Notes under the pieces: generated by a model | Seen by the model: the letters and a program-made list of their open reading frames with translations, nothing else | Told to the model about the DNA's origin: nothing | Database searches by the model: none | Part shown: in pieces, positions 5,925 to 12,036 of the stretch | Layout of the letters: every line of letters starts with the position of its first letter | How positions within the stretch are numbered: the first letter of the stretch is position 1 | Made by a program: the position numbers and the translations under genes | Assembly: GCA_946536955.1 (NCBI GenBank) | Contig: CAMNFJ010000093.1 | Coordinates: forward strand, 1-12,036 | Source: CAG-791 sp002394525 | GTDB taxonomy: Bacteria > Bacillota > Clostridia > Lachnospirales > Lachnospiraceae | Direction of reading: 5' to 3' | Length of the DNA: 12,036 nt

Positions 5925-6650
5925 TCATTTGGTGTTCAGGGAGAAGAGGTCCTTGTCGAAGTCGATGAGGCCCTCTTTTTTCAGATTGGAGAGCTCCCGC
6001 GACATGGCGCTGCGGTTGATGCAGAGGTATTCCGCCATCTCGGTCCTGGTCAGGGGGATCCGGAAGGAGGATTGGCCCTGGCGCCTGGCCTCCAGGGAGA
6101 GATAGGCCAGGATCTTGTCACGGACCGATCCTCTGGAGATGATGTCGATCTTGTCCATCAGGTGGCGGTTTTTGGCGGCAATCATGGAGAAGAGGTTCTG
6201 GGACAGCCTGTGGTGGAAGGGGCAGGAATTGTTGCAGGGATGCAGGATCCGGCTGACCGGGAGGAAGAGAACAAGGGTGGGGGCGGTGGTCACGTAGGAG
6301 ATCCCGTCCCTGCCGCACTCTGAGACACCCGCGGTATCTGCCCTGGCTGAAAGATCGCTGTCAGAGGAGGGGAGTTCTCTGAAGGGAAGGTTCTCCCCGA
6401 AGAGGCCTCCGGGCCGGGTATAGGAGAGGAGGGTCCGGCTTCCCCAGATGTCCTCCTTATAGATCAGAACGCTCCCCTCGATCACGGTACCGACGTTCCC
6501 TGCTAGCTCCCGCTCCAGAAGTATGTGTTCATCCTTTTTATAGCGGCGGATCCGGCTTCCCAGGCAGTCAAACAGGAGGGTGCAGTCAGAGGGACTGATC
6601 CTGTCAAACAGGGGCAGGTAGGATATATCGGTGATTCTGGCGTTGACCAT
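5925..6650 (-). CDS. Crp/Fnr-family transcription regulator
   Basis: The 241-residue protein has an N-terminal cyclic-nucleotide-like effector barrel (about 12-132), a linker helix, and a C-terminal helix-turn-helix (about 199-228) with TRTEMAEYLCINRSAMSREL, the Crp/Fnr fold in which R213, S217 and R218 contact DNA. The segment PCNNSCPFHH (C139, C143) is a pattern I associate with clostridial members. The barrel carries an extra stretch at about 91-122 that contains C112. The usual Fnr N-terminal cysteine cluster is absent. The ATG has GGAAGG upstream. It is transcribed divergently from the nitrate reductase genes and is probably their regulator, perhaps responding to a redox or nitrogen-oxide signal. 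The effector cannot be read from the sequence. Confidence 0.88.
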   Translation of the reverse strand: MVNARITDISYLPLFDRISPSDCTLLFDCLGSRIRRYKKDEHILLERELAGNVGTVIEGSVLIYKEDIWGSRTLLSYTRPGGLFGENLPFRELPSSDSDLSARADTAGVSECGRDGISYVTTAPTLVLFLPVSRILHPCNNSCPFHHRLSQNLFSMIAAKNRHLMDKIDIISRGSVRDKILAYLSLEARRQGQSSFRIPLTRTEMAEYLCINRSAMSRELSNLKKEGLIDFDKDLFSLNTK

Positions 6651-6782
6651 GGGGCCTTCCTTTCCTGATTACTCCGCAGTAAACCGGAGGTTTGATGGAT
6701 GCTGTTGACGCAGTCGGCCGGACAGGGCCGGTGGAATCTGTGCGCGCAATGACGTAGAATCGTTTACGTACGAACTTTTATG

Positions 6783-6810
6783 ATTATACACCAAAACGTT
6801 GCGAGTGCAA
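6783..6810 (-). promoter_or_regulatory. Promoter of the Crp/Fnr gene
   Basis: On the minus strand, TTGCAC (6805-6810) and a perfect TATAAT (6783-6788) are separated by 16 bp. The predicted start is near 6776, giving a leader of about 125 nt that contains two short hairpins (CGGCC/GGCCG at 6715-6730 and CTCCG/CGGAG at 6672-6689). The -35 lies inside the inverted repeat at 6798-6811. Confidence 0.65.
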
Positions 6811-6811
6811 C
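6798..6811. promoter_or_regulatory. Inverted repeat GTTGC-N4-GCAAC, candidate Crp/Fnr operator
   Basis: This is a perfect 5-4-5 inverted repeat in the divergent region, with the half-site spacing typical of Crp/Fnr-family operators (for example Fnr TTGAT-N4-ATCAA or the GTAAC-N4-GTTAC type described for HcpR). It covers the -35 of the crp promoter and lies just upstream of a candidate -10 for the nitrate genes. The neighbouring Crp/Fnr protein is the obvious candidate to bind it, repressing its own gene while acting on the nar operon. Binding is inferred. Confidence 0.5.
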
Positions 6812-6834
6812 AACATGAGAAGAATATTTATAGT
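6806..6834 (+). promoter_or_regulatory. Candidate promoter of the nitrate reductase operon
   Basis: TATAGT (6829-6834) is preceded at 17 bp by a poor -35 (TGCAAC, 6806-6811) that coincides with the inverted repeat at 6798-6811. Such a layout suits class II activation. An alternative is TTTACG (6763-6768) with TATACA (6785-6790) at 16 bp, which would place the inverted repeat near +1 and imply repression. I cannot choose between them from sequence. Either way the leader before 7027 is 180 nt or longer. Confidence 0.4.
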
Positions 6835-6849
6835 AAAATCATACAGAAA

Positions 6850-7005
6850 CAGCCACTGAAAGTGCGGTTAGATTATGCAAACTACCAAAAACAGACAGGC
6901 CGCGGGACGGGGATCCGCAGGGGGACAGGCGGACCGGGCCCGGGCCGGGGAAACAGGGCAACGTTAACACTGTCATGCCTTGGCACTGACGTGCTCCGGC
7001 ATGGT
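6850..7005 (+). other. Long structured leader upstream of the nitrate reductase gene
   Basis: This gene-free leader contains a series of hairpins: CACT-GAA-AGTG (6854-6864); GCGG/CCGC (6902-6918); overlapping GC palindromes CCGGGCCCGG and GGCCCGGGCC (6934-6947); and a nested stem at 6974-7003 in which CATGCC pairs with GGCATG and an inner GCAC pairs with GTGC around TGAC. The last ends about 10 bases before the AAAGG ribosome site. No T-tract is present, so it is not an obvious terminator. Its length and structure leave room for RNA-level control, but I do not recognise a known riboswitch. Confidence 0.45.
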
Positions 7006-7026
7006 CGGAAAGAAAGGATGATGAAT

Positions 7027-9111
7027 ATGCAGAAAATACAATCGACCTGCAATTTCTGCGCGATCGACTGTAATCTCGACTTCTATGTGGAGGACGGGCG
7101 CATCGTTCGCACAGTGCCTACGAAGGGCTATCCGGTCAACGACGGCTTCAGCTGCATCAAGGGCCTGTCTCTGAGCAAGCAGCAGACTACGGTCAAGCCC
7201 GGATCCCTCCCCAAGATCCGGCAGGCGGACGGCTCCATGAAGGAGGTCAGCTGGGACGAGGCCTTCGGGCATGTCGCCGGAAAGCTGAAGGAGCTCCAGG
7301 AAAAATACGGCAGGGAGAGCGTCGCCGGCATCAGTACCGGCCAGCTGACCCTGGAGGAGTTCGCCATCTTCGGCCATGTGATGCGCAATTATCTGCAGAC
7401 CAATGTCGACGGCAACACCCGCCTCTGCATGGCATCCGCGGCCGTCGCCCACAAGGGGACCCTGGGCTATGACGCGCCCGGCTATACCCTGCAGGATCTG
7501 GAGCTGTCCGATACGATTATTTTCATCGGGGCCAATCCGGTCGTCGCTCATCCCATCGTGTGGGGGCGCGTGCGCAACAACAAGGTTCCCGGCCACAAGA
7601 TCATCGTCATCGATCCCCGCAGGTCCGAGACGGCCATGAACGCGGACTACCACTATGAGATCCGGCCGCGGAGCGACCTGGTCCTGCTCTACACCCTGGC
7701 CAATGTCCTGATCGAAAAGGGCTGGATCGACAGGCCCTTCATCGATGCCCACACCAATAAGTTCGATGAGTTCGCCGAATTCGTCAGGGCCTTCCCCCTG
7801 TCCCGCGGCGCGGAGGTTTCCGGGATCAGCGAAGACCGGATCCTGGAGCTGGCGCAGATGATCCACGACGGGAAAGCGGTCTCCTTCTGGTGGACCATGG
7901 GCGTCAACCAGGGCTATGAGGCCGTGACGACCGCCAGGGCCATCATGAACCTGGCCCTGATGACCGGCAATATCGGAAAGCCCGGCACCGGCGGCAACTC
8001 GATCACCGGCCAGTGCAATGCCATGGGCTCCCGCCTCTTTTCCAATACCACCTGCCTCTTCGGCGGCGGGGACTTCACCGACGAGAAGGAGAGGAAGCGC
8101 CTGGCGGATATCATCGGGATCGACGAGGACCTCATGGCCAAAAAGCCCACGATCCCCTACAACAAGATCATCGAGGGGATCAACGCGGGCGAGATCAAAG
8201 GCCTGTGGATCCTCTGCACCAATCCCCGCCACAGCTGGACCAACAACGAGACCTTCGCGTCGGCGGCAAAGAAGCTGGAGCTCTTTGTAGTCCAGGATAT
8301 CTACGACAACATCGAGAGCGCCGAGGACGCCACGGTCTACTTCCCCGTCGTGCCCGGCATCAAGAAGGCGGGCACCTATATCAACCTGGAGCGCCGCATG
8401 TCCGCCATGCGCCCGGTCCTGGCCAGAGGGGAAAACGAGATCTCCGACTACGAGTGCATCCTGGGCGTCGCCAAGGCCCTGGGCATGGGCAGCGCCATCG
8501 AGCGCTGGGAGACGCCCGAGCAGTGCTTCAATATGCTGCGGGACATCTCGCGCGGCAAGCCCTGCGACTTCTCCGGCGTCAAATGGGACGAGCTGGAGAA
8601 TTCCCACGGCCGCCAGTGGCCCTATCCGGAGGGACGCGAGGCCGAGTTCGCGGCCGACCAGCGCCGGCTCTATGAGGACGGGATCTTCTACACGGCTGAC
8701 GGCAGGGCCAACTTCCTCTTTGAGGAGCCCCTTGACAATCCCTATGTCCAGGACGAGAAATTCCCCCTGGTCTTTAACACCGGCCGCGGCACCGTTGGCC
8801 AGTGGCATACCCAGAGCCGCACCAAGGAGGTCAAATTCGTCGAGGATGTCTCCCTCAAGAAGGCCTACCTCTTCATGAATACCAGGATGGCGGAGGAAAA
8901 CGACATCCATGAGATGGACCAGGTCCGCGTCTACTCCGTCAACGGACAGGATGCCGTCTTTTATGTCAAGGTCACGGACAACGTCCCCTATGATCAGCTC
9001 TACGCCCCGATCCACTACATCGAGTGCAACAAGCTGACCCCTTCGAGCTACGACAAGTATTCCAGAGAGCCCAACTACAAGGGCGGAACCTGCCGCTTTG
9101 AGAAGATCTGA
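7027..9111 (+). CDS. narA: Molybdopterin-dependent nitrate reductase catalytic subunit (NasA/NarB/clostridial NarA type)
   Basis: This protein of about 694 residues starts with a [4Fe-4S] motif (C8, C11, C15, C43) followed by the conserved Lys in CIKG. The Mo ligand segment is GNTRLCMASA with C134 as a plain TGC codon. That context (LCMASA, then LSDTIIFIGANP, KIIVIDPRRSETAM, FWWTMGVNQGYEAV, GNSITGQCNAMGSRLFSNTT) is that of assimilatory-type nitrate reductases and not formate dehydrogenases. No twin-arginine signal is present, so it should act in the cytoplasm. The C-terminal MopB dinucleotide-binding domain spans about 580-694. The start was chosen because AAAGG lies nine bases before ATG 7027; ATGs at 7018 and 7021 are too close to it. 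The order with an Fe-S protein and an FAD oxidoreductase matches what I recall of narABC in Clostridium perfringens. Formate dehydrogenase is the main alternative and is disfavoured. Confidence 0.88.
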   Translation: MQKIQSTCNFCAIDCNLDFYVEDGRIVRTVPTKGYPVNDGFSCIKGLSLSKQQTTVKPGSLPKIRQADGSMKEVSWDEAFGHVAGKLKELQEKYGRESVAGISTGQLTLEEFAIFGHVMRNYLQTNVDGNTRLCMASAAVAHKGTLGYDAPGYTLQDLELSDTIIFIGANPVVAHPIVWGRVRNNKVPGHKIIVIDPRRSETAMNADYHYEIRPRSDLVLLYTLANVLIEKGWIDRPFIDAHTNKFDEFAEFVRAFPLSRGAEVSGISEDRILELAQMIHDGKAVSFWWTMGVNQGYEAVTTARAIMNLALMTGNIGKPGTGGNSITGQCNAMGSRLFSNTTCLFGGGDFTDEKERKRLADIIGIDEDLMAKKPTIPYNKIIEGINAGEIKGLWILCTNPRHSWTNNETFASAAKKLELFVVQDIYDNIESAEDATVYFPVVPGIKKAGTYINLERRMSAMRPVLARGENEISDYECILGVAKALGMGSAIERWETPEQCFNMLRDISRGKPCDFSGVKWDELENSHGRQWPYPEGREAEFAADQRRLYEDGIFYTADGRANFLFEEPLDNPYVQDEKFPLVFNTGRGTVGQWHTQSRTKEVKFVEDVSLKKAYLFMNTRMAEENDIHEMDQVRVYSVNGQDAVFYVKVTDNVPYDQLYAPIHYIECNKLTPSSYDKYSREPNYKGGTCRFEKI

Positions 9112-9142
9112 TCATCAGGGCCCGCACCCGGATGATCCGTTT

Positions 9143-9174
9143 CCGCAGCTGTCTTTTCGACCTTTCAGCTGCGG
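9143..9174 (+). other. Strong hairpin between narA and narB
   Basis: CCGCAGCTG (9143-9151) and CAGCTGCGG (9166-9174) form a perfect nine-pair stem with a 14-base loop. No T-tract follows; the narB ribosome site GAGGAGG comes about 10 bases later. It could protect the narA 3' end or set the narA:narB ratio. GCCCGCA at 9120-9126 can pair with TGCGGGC at 9170-9176 instead, so two exclusive folds are possible. Confidence 0.6.
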
Positions 9175-9201
9175 GCACCCTATAGAGGAGGCCTGTGATT
9201 T

Positions 9202-9633
9202 ATGTATAGAATCAAGATCGACCGCAGCCGCTGCATCGGCTGTCTCACCTGCGTGACCGCCTGCGTGGTCAGCCATGAGACCGAGAGCGGCGATGCCAGA
9301 AACCGCGTCGTCATCGACAGCGAGACAAAGCCGGCGCCCATTTTCTGCCGGCACTGCAAGCATCCGGAGTGCACCTACACCTGCATGACCGGTGCCATGA
9401 AAAAGGATCCCGTGACCGGCTATGTCACCTACGACAAGGACCAGTGCGCGAGCTGCTACATGTGCGTCATGTCCTGCCCCTTCGGTATCCTCAAGCCGGA
9501 CAGCATCCACTTCCGCGAGATCATGAAGTGCAATATGTGTGTCCACAGAAGCCCGGACGGCAAGACCGCCAATCCCATGTGCGTGGAAAAATGTCCCATG
9601 CACGCCATCACCCTGGAGGAAGTGAACGAATAG
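9202..9633 (+). CDS. narB: Four-cluster ferredoxin-like electron-transfer subunit of nitrate reductase
   Basis: The 143-residue protein has 16 cysteines in four groups (11/14/17/21, 49/52/57/61, 82/85/88/92, 110/113/127/131), the pattern of DmsB/HycB-type proteins with four [4Fe-4S] clusters. The C-x2-C-x4-C-x3-C second group is typical of that family. There is no signal peptide or membrane anchor, so it is a soluble cytoplasmic electron carrier, probably linking the FAD protein encoded next to the catalytic subunit. The start ATG has GAGGAGG about 10 bases upstream, and the gene begins 90 bp after narA. The symbol follows my memory of the C. perfringens naming and should not be confused with cyanobacterial narB, which is a catalytic subunit. 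Confidence 0.88.
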   Translation: MYRIKIDRSRCIGCLTCVTACVVSHETESGDARNRVVIDSETKPAPIFCRHCKHPECTYTCMTGAMKKDPVTGYVTYDKDQCASCYMCVMSCPFGILKPDSIHFREIMKCNMCVHRSPDGKTANPMCVEKCPMHAITLEEVNE

Positions 9634-9708
9634 CCGTGCGCGGCTCGTCCACTTCACCGGGACCAATACATATTCATTCCACTGATCAGAAAAGGAGCAA
9701 AGGAATAT

Positions 9709-10947
9709 ATGAAAAAATATGTGGTCATCGGATCCTCCGCGGCTGGCGTCAACGGGATCCGGGAACTTCGAAAATATGACAAGGAAGCGGAGATCGTCCT
9801 GATCTCCAAGGACAAGGACATCTATTCGCGCTGCATTCTGCACGAATACCTGGCCGGCAAGCGCAGCCTGGACCGCCTGCGCTTTGTCGAAAAGGACTTT
9901 GAGACCCTCTACCGGATCACCTGGAAAAAGGGCGTCGAGGCCACGGGCCTGGACAGGGCCGCGAAGGAGGTCATCCTGGACGACGGGACCAGGGAGAGTT
10001 ACGACAAGCTCCTGATCGCGACCGGGTCCCACACCTTCTTTCCGCCCATCAAAAATATGGCCGGGTCGCCCAATATGATCGGCTTCCGCAACATCGACGA
10101 CATCGAGGTCCTCAAGGAGGTCGCAAAGACCAAAAAGAACATTGTCGTCCTGGGCTCCGGCCTGGTCGGCATCGACTGCGCCACCGGCTTCCTGGAGCTG
10201 GGCGTCAAGGTCACCCTCTGTGACTTTGCCGGCTGGCTCCTCAACAAGCAGCTGGACCCCGAGGCCGCGCAGGCCTATATCGACGCCTTCAACGCCCGGG
10301 GCGTAGACCAGCACTACGGCGTCGGCGTCAACGAAGTGCAGATCAATGACGACCACGAGATCACAGCGGTCGTCCTCAGCGACGGCACCGTGATCCCCTG
10401 CGACTTCTTTGTCGTCACCGCGGGCGTCCGGTCCAACGTCGAATTCCTTCAGGACTCCGGCCTGGAGCTCTCCAGGACCGGTCTGGTCTACGACGCCTCC
10501 GGCCGCACCAACGACCCCGATATCTACGGGGCCGGCGACGTCTCGGGCCTCTCGCCCATCTGGCCCGTCGCCGTCAAGGAGGGCATGATCGCGGCCGCCA
10601 ACATGGCCGGCGTCCCCGAAAAGATGACGGACTTCTTTGCCAGTAAGTCCACCATGCGCTTCCTGGACATCTCGACCATGTCCCTGGGCAACGTCAACCC
10701 CGACCCTGAAGACAAGTCCATCAAGGTCGAGACATACCGCAGGGGCGACGTCTACAAAAAGATCGTCCACCAGGACGGAAAGATCATCGGAGCCCTTCTC
10801 CAGGGCGACCTGGCCTACGGCGGCGTCCTCCAGCAGATGATCGCCCGCCAGATCGACGTCCGGAAGGTGAAGAAGCCCCTCTTTGACATCGACTACTCAG
10901 ACTTCTTCCACATCCGGGACAATACTTATGAGTTCTATTACGACTGA
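9709..10947 (+). CDS. narC: FAD/NAD(P)H-dependent oxidoreductase, electron entry subunit of nitrate reductase
   Basis: The 412-residue protein belongs to the pyridine nucleotide-disulphide oxidoreductase class I/II fold. It has an FAD-binding VVIGSSAAGVNGIREL (glycines 8, 13), the LLIATGS strand (102-107), the NAD(P)-binding VVLGSGLVGIDCATGFLELG (glycines 149, 151, 154) and the second FAD motif DIYGAGDV (271-278). It resembles the N-terminal half of NirB and NADH oxidases. A cysteine, C42 in YSRCILHEYLAG, lies close to the position of the redox-active cysteine of NADH oxidase/peroxidase; whether it is functional is unknown. It probably takes electrons from NADH and hands them to the 16-cysteine subunit. 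The ribosome site is AAAGG six bases before ATG, 75 bp after narB, in the same operon. Confidence 0.88.
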   Translation: MKKYVVIGSSAAGVNGIRELRKYDKEAEIVLISKDKDIYSRCILHEYLAGKRSLDRLRFVEKDFETLYRITWKKGVEATGLDRAAKEVILDDGTRESYDKLLIATGSHTFFPPIKNMAGSPNMIGFRNIDDIEVLKEVAKTKKNIVVLGSGLVGIDCATGFLELGVKVTLCDFAGWLLNKQLDPEAAQAYIDAFNARGVDQHYGVGVNEVQINDDHEITAVVLSDGTVIPCDFFVVTAGVRSNVEFLQDSGLELSRTGLVYDASGRTNDPDIYGAGDVSGLSPIWPVAVKEGMIAAANMAGVPEKMTDFFASKSTMRFLDISTMSLGNVNPDPEDKSIKVETYRRGDVYKKIVHQDGKIIGALLQGDLAYGGVLQQMIARQIDVRKVKKPLFDIDYSDFFHIRDNTYEFYYD

Positions 10948-10948
10948 G

Positions 10949-10980
10949 AGCTGTTAGCCATTAGCTGTTAGCTATTAGCT
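10949..10980 (+). repeat. Tandem 14-bp AGCTGTTAGYYATT element, copy A
   Basis: Two 14-bp units (AGCTGTTAGCCATT, AGCTGTTAGCTATT) plus a closing AGCT start one base after the narC stop codon. The tail CAAAA follows. The end contains the odd-length palindrome AGCTA-T-TAGCT. A single-unit version with the same AGCTCAAAA ending lies in the next intergenic gap at 11957. The AT-rich composition differs from the GC-rich genes around it. Confidence 0.75.
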
Positions 10981-11003
10981 CAAAATCCACACTGGAGGGA
11001 AGT

Positions 11004-11951
11004 ATGGAAAGACTGGAAAGAATACCGGTACCTGTCATCGCGACATTTCTCAGCCTTCTGACCCTGGGAAATGTCTACGGAGGCCTGGGCTTTGTCTGGC
11101 TCCGCTATCTGATCATGGCCTGCGGGACCATTTTTATGATCTGCTATATCCTCAAGATCGTCATGTTCTTCGGGACCTTTAAAAAGGAATATGACCAGAC
11201 CATCCCGTCCAGCCTCTACGGGGCCTTCAGCATGGTACTGATGGTCCTGGGAAGCTTCTATCTGGAGATGGGCCTGGGCTTTGGCAGGATCATCTGGCTC
11301 ATCGCGGTGGGCATCCACTGCGTCCACATTGTTGTATTTACGATCAGGCACACTTTCGGAAATGTCCTGACCAAAAAGGATTTCATCAACATGATGCCCA
11401 GCTGGTTCGTGACCTACAACGGATGGATGGTCGCCTGCGTCACCGGGGGCAAGATGAACGCGGCCCCCATCCTCAAGGTGATCACCATCTACGGCTGCAT
11501 CATCTATCTGATCCTGTTGCCCTTCATGCTCTGGCGCCTGATGAAGGTCGAGATCAGGGACGCGGCCTATCACACCATGGCTGTCCTGCTGGCGCCCTGC
11601 AGCCTCTGCGTGGTCAGCCTGATCAACGTCTACGGCACGCCCAATCCCGCCCTGCTCACGCTCATGTACTGCTGCGTGCTGGCCTCCCTGGCCTTTATCA
11701 TCATCAAGCTCCCGGACTTCTTCTCCTTTAAGTTCTATCCGGGATACGCGGGGCTCACCTTCCCCATGGCCATCGGCGTCGTCGCCAGCCAGAAGATGGC
11801 GGGCTGGCTGAATGATGTGGCGGGCAATGCGGCCCTGGGCAATGCCGTGACCCAGCTGGTCGGCCTGCAGATCTTCCTGACCACCATTCTGGTCGGATAT
11901 GTCATGCTCATGTTCTGCAGGATGCTCCTGAGGAAAAAGGACAGGGGTTAA
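11004..11951 (+). CDS. TDT-family (TehA/SLAC1-like) anion channel or transporter
   Basis: The 315-residue, very hydrophobic protein probably has ten membrane helices, the number in the tellurite-resistance/dicarboxylate transporter (TDT) fold. Family-like features are the N-terminal RIPVPVIATFLSLLTLGN segment and the late FYPGYAGLTFPMAIGV segment with its TFP motif. The family includes bacterial TehA, fungal sulphite and malate exporters, and plant SLAC1, which conducts chloride and nitrate. Position directly after narABC (56 bp after narC, GGAGG five bases before the ATG) suggests a role in moving nitrate in or nitrite out. No NarK or NirC gene is visible. Substrate is inferred from context; a dicarboxylate or sulphite role cannot be excluded. 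Confidence 0.8.
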   Translation: MERLERIPVPVIATFLSLLTLGNVYGGLGFVWLRYLIMACGTIFMICYILKIVMFFGTFKKEYDQTIPSSLYGAFSMVLMVLGSFYLEMGLGFGRIIWLIAVGIHCVHIVVFTIRHTFGNVLTKKDFINMMPSWFVTYNGWMVACVTGGKMNAAPILKVITIYGCIIYLILLPFMLWRLMKVEIRDAAYHTMAVLLAPCSLCVVSLINVYGTPNPALLTLMYCCVLASLAFIIIKLPDFFSFKFYPGYAGLTFPMAIGVVASQKMAGWLNDVAGNAALGNAVTQLVGLQIFLTTILVGYVMLMFCRMLLRKKDRG

Positions 11952-11956
11952 GTGGC

Positions 11957-11975
11957 AGCTGTTAGTTATTAGCTC
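11957..11975 (+). repeat. AGCTGTTAGTTATT element, copy B
   Basis: One 14-bp unit plus AGCTC, followed by AAAA as at copy A, lies six bases after the channel gene's stop and about 30 bp before the ribosome site of the next gene. It differs from the adjacent unit in copy A at one position (C to T). Confidence 0.7.
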
Positions 11976-12002
11976 AAAACAAGCAAAATGGAGGTACTGC
12001 AA

Positions 12003-12036
12003 GTGGGTTATATTTTATCAAAAGAGGGCTTTGACC
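12003..12036 (+). CDS. Start of an unidentified gene (runs off the right edge)
   Basis: A GTG start with GGAGG eight bases upstream opens a frame of 11 visible codons, M-GYILSKEGFD. It lies 51 bp after the channel gene in the same direction, so it is probably part of the nitrate operon. Eleven residues are too few to identify a family. Confidence 0.55.
   Translation, partial: MGYILSKEGFD

Noticed and set aside
6799..7026. In-frame upstream extension of the nitrate reductase frame by about 76 codons from a TTG
   Set aside because: The extension begins inside the inverted repeat at 6798-6811, covers the promoter and hairpins, is low-complexity Gly/Arg-rich, and has no ribosome site. The Cys motif of the family begins right after ATG 7027, which has AAAGG at good spacing.
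7027..9111. Formate dehydrogenase (FdhF) identity, including a selenocysteine form
   Set aside because: The Mo-ligand codon is TGC, no in-frame TGA occurs, and the surrounding LCMASA and ITGQCNAMGSRLFSNTT segments are of the nitrate reductase type, not the FDH type with Cys/Sec followed by a conserved CH pair.

Overview
The window looks like chromosomal DNA of an anaerobic, relatively GC-rich member of the Clostridia (Lachnospiraceae or a related family). The evidence is an acyl-CoA dehydrogenase start of the butyryl-CoA dehydrogenase type at the left edge, strong AGGAGG-type ribosome binding sites, Ktr-type potassium uptake, a clostridial Crp/Fnr regulator with a CNNSC motif, and a soluble clostridial-type nitrate reductase cluster. 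No species can be named from the sequence alone. No tRNA, rRNA, CRISPR array, insertion sequence or phage gene was seen.

Layout: (1) 1-83, minus: the first 27 codons of an acyl-CoA dehydrogenase. It has a convincing promoter whose -10 lies inside a 22-bp dyad. (2) 388-5708, minus: a five-gene potassium unit, read in the order ktrB, ktrA, a 70-residue one-helix membrane protein, a short kdpD and kdpE. No KdpFABC pump genes are present. Upstream of ktrB there is a -10 with no recognisable -35, preceded by TTAA motifs at 11-bp and 21-bp intervals, as expected for an activator of the OmpR/PhoB/KdpE class. (3) 5865-6650, minus: a Crp/Fnr-family regulator with its own terminator. (4) 6651-7026: a divergent control region holding a crp promoter, an inverted repeat GTTGC-N4-GCAAC and a long structured leader. 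(5) 7027-11951, plus: nitrate reductase catalytic subunit, a four-cluster ferredoxin-like subunit, an FAD/NADH oxidoreductase and a TDT/SLAC1-type anion channel. The start of a further gene runs off the right edge at 12003.

How they work together (inference): KdpD/KdpE probably sense K+ or turgor and drive the Ktr channel, forming a feedback circuit with the small membrane protein as a possible accessory. On the right, NADH electrons would pass through the FAD protein and the 16-cysteine ferredoxin to the Mo/[4Fe-4S] nitrate reductase in the cytoplasm. The TDT channel is a candidate for moving nitrate in or nitrite out, and the divergent Crp/Fnr protein is the likely regulator. The items most worth a second look are the Kdp-to-Ktr rewiring with its phased repeats, the small membrane ORF, the 36-bp tandem repeat between kdpD and kdpE, the TDT gene in a nitrate operon, and the repeated 14-bp intergenic element.
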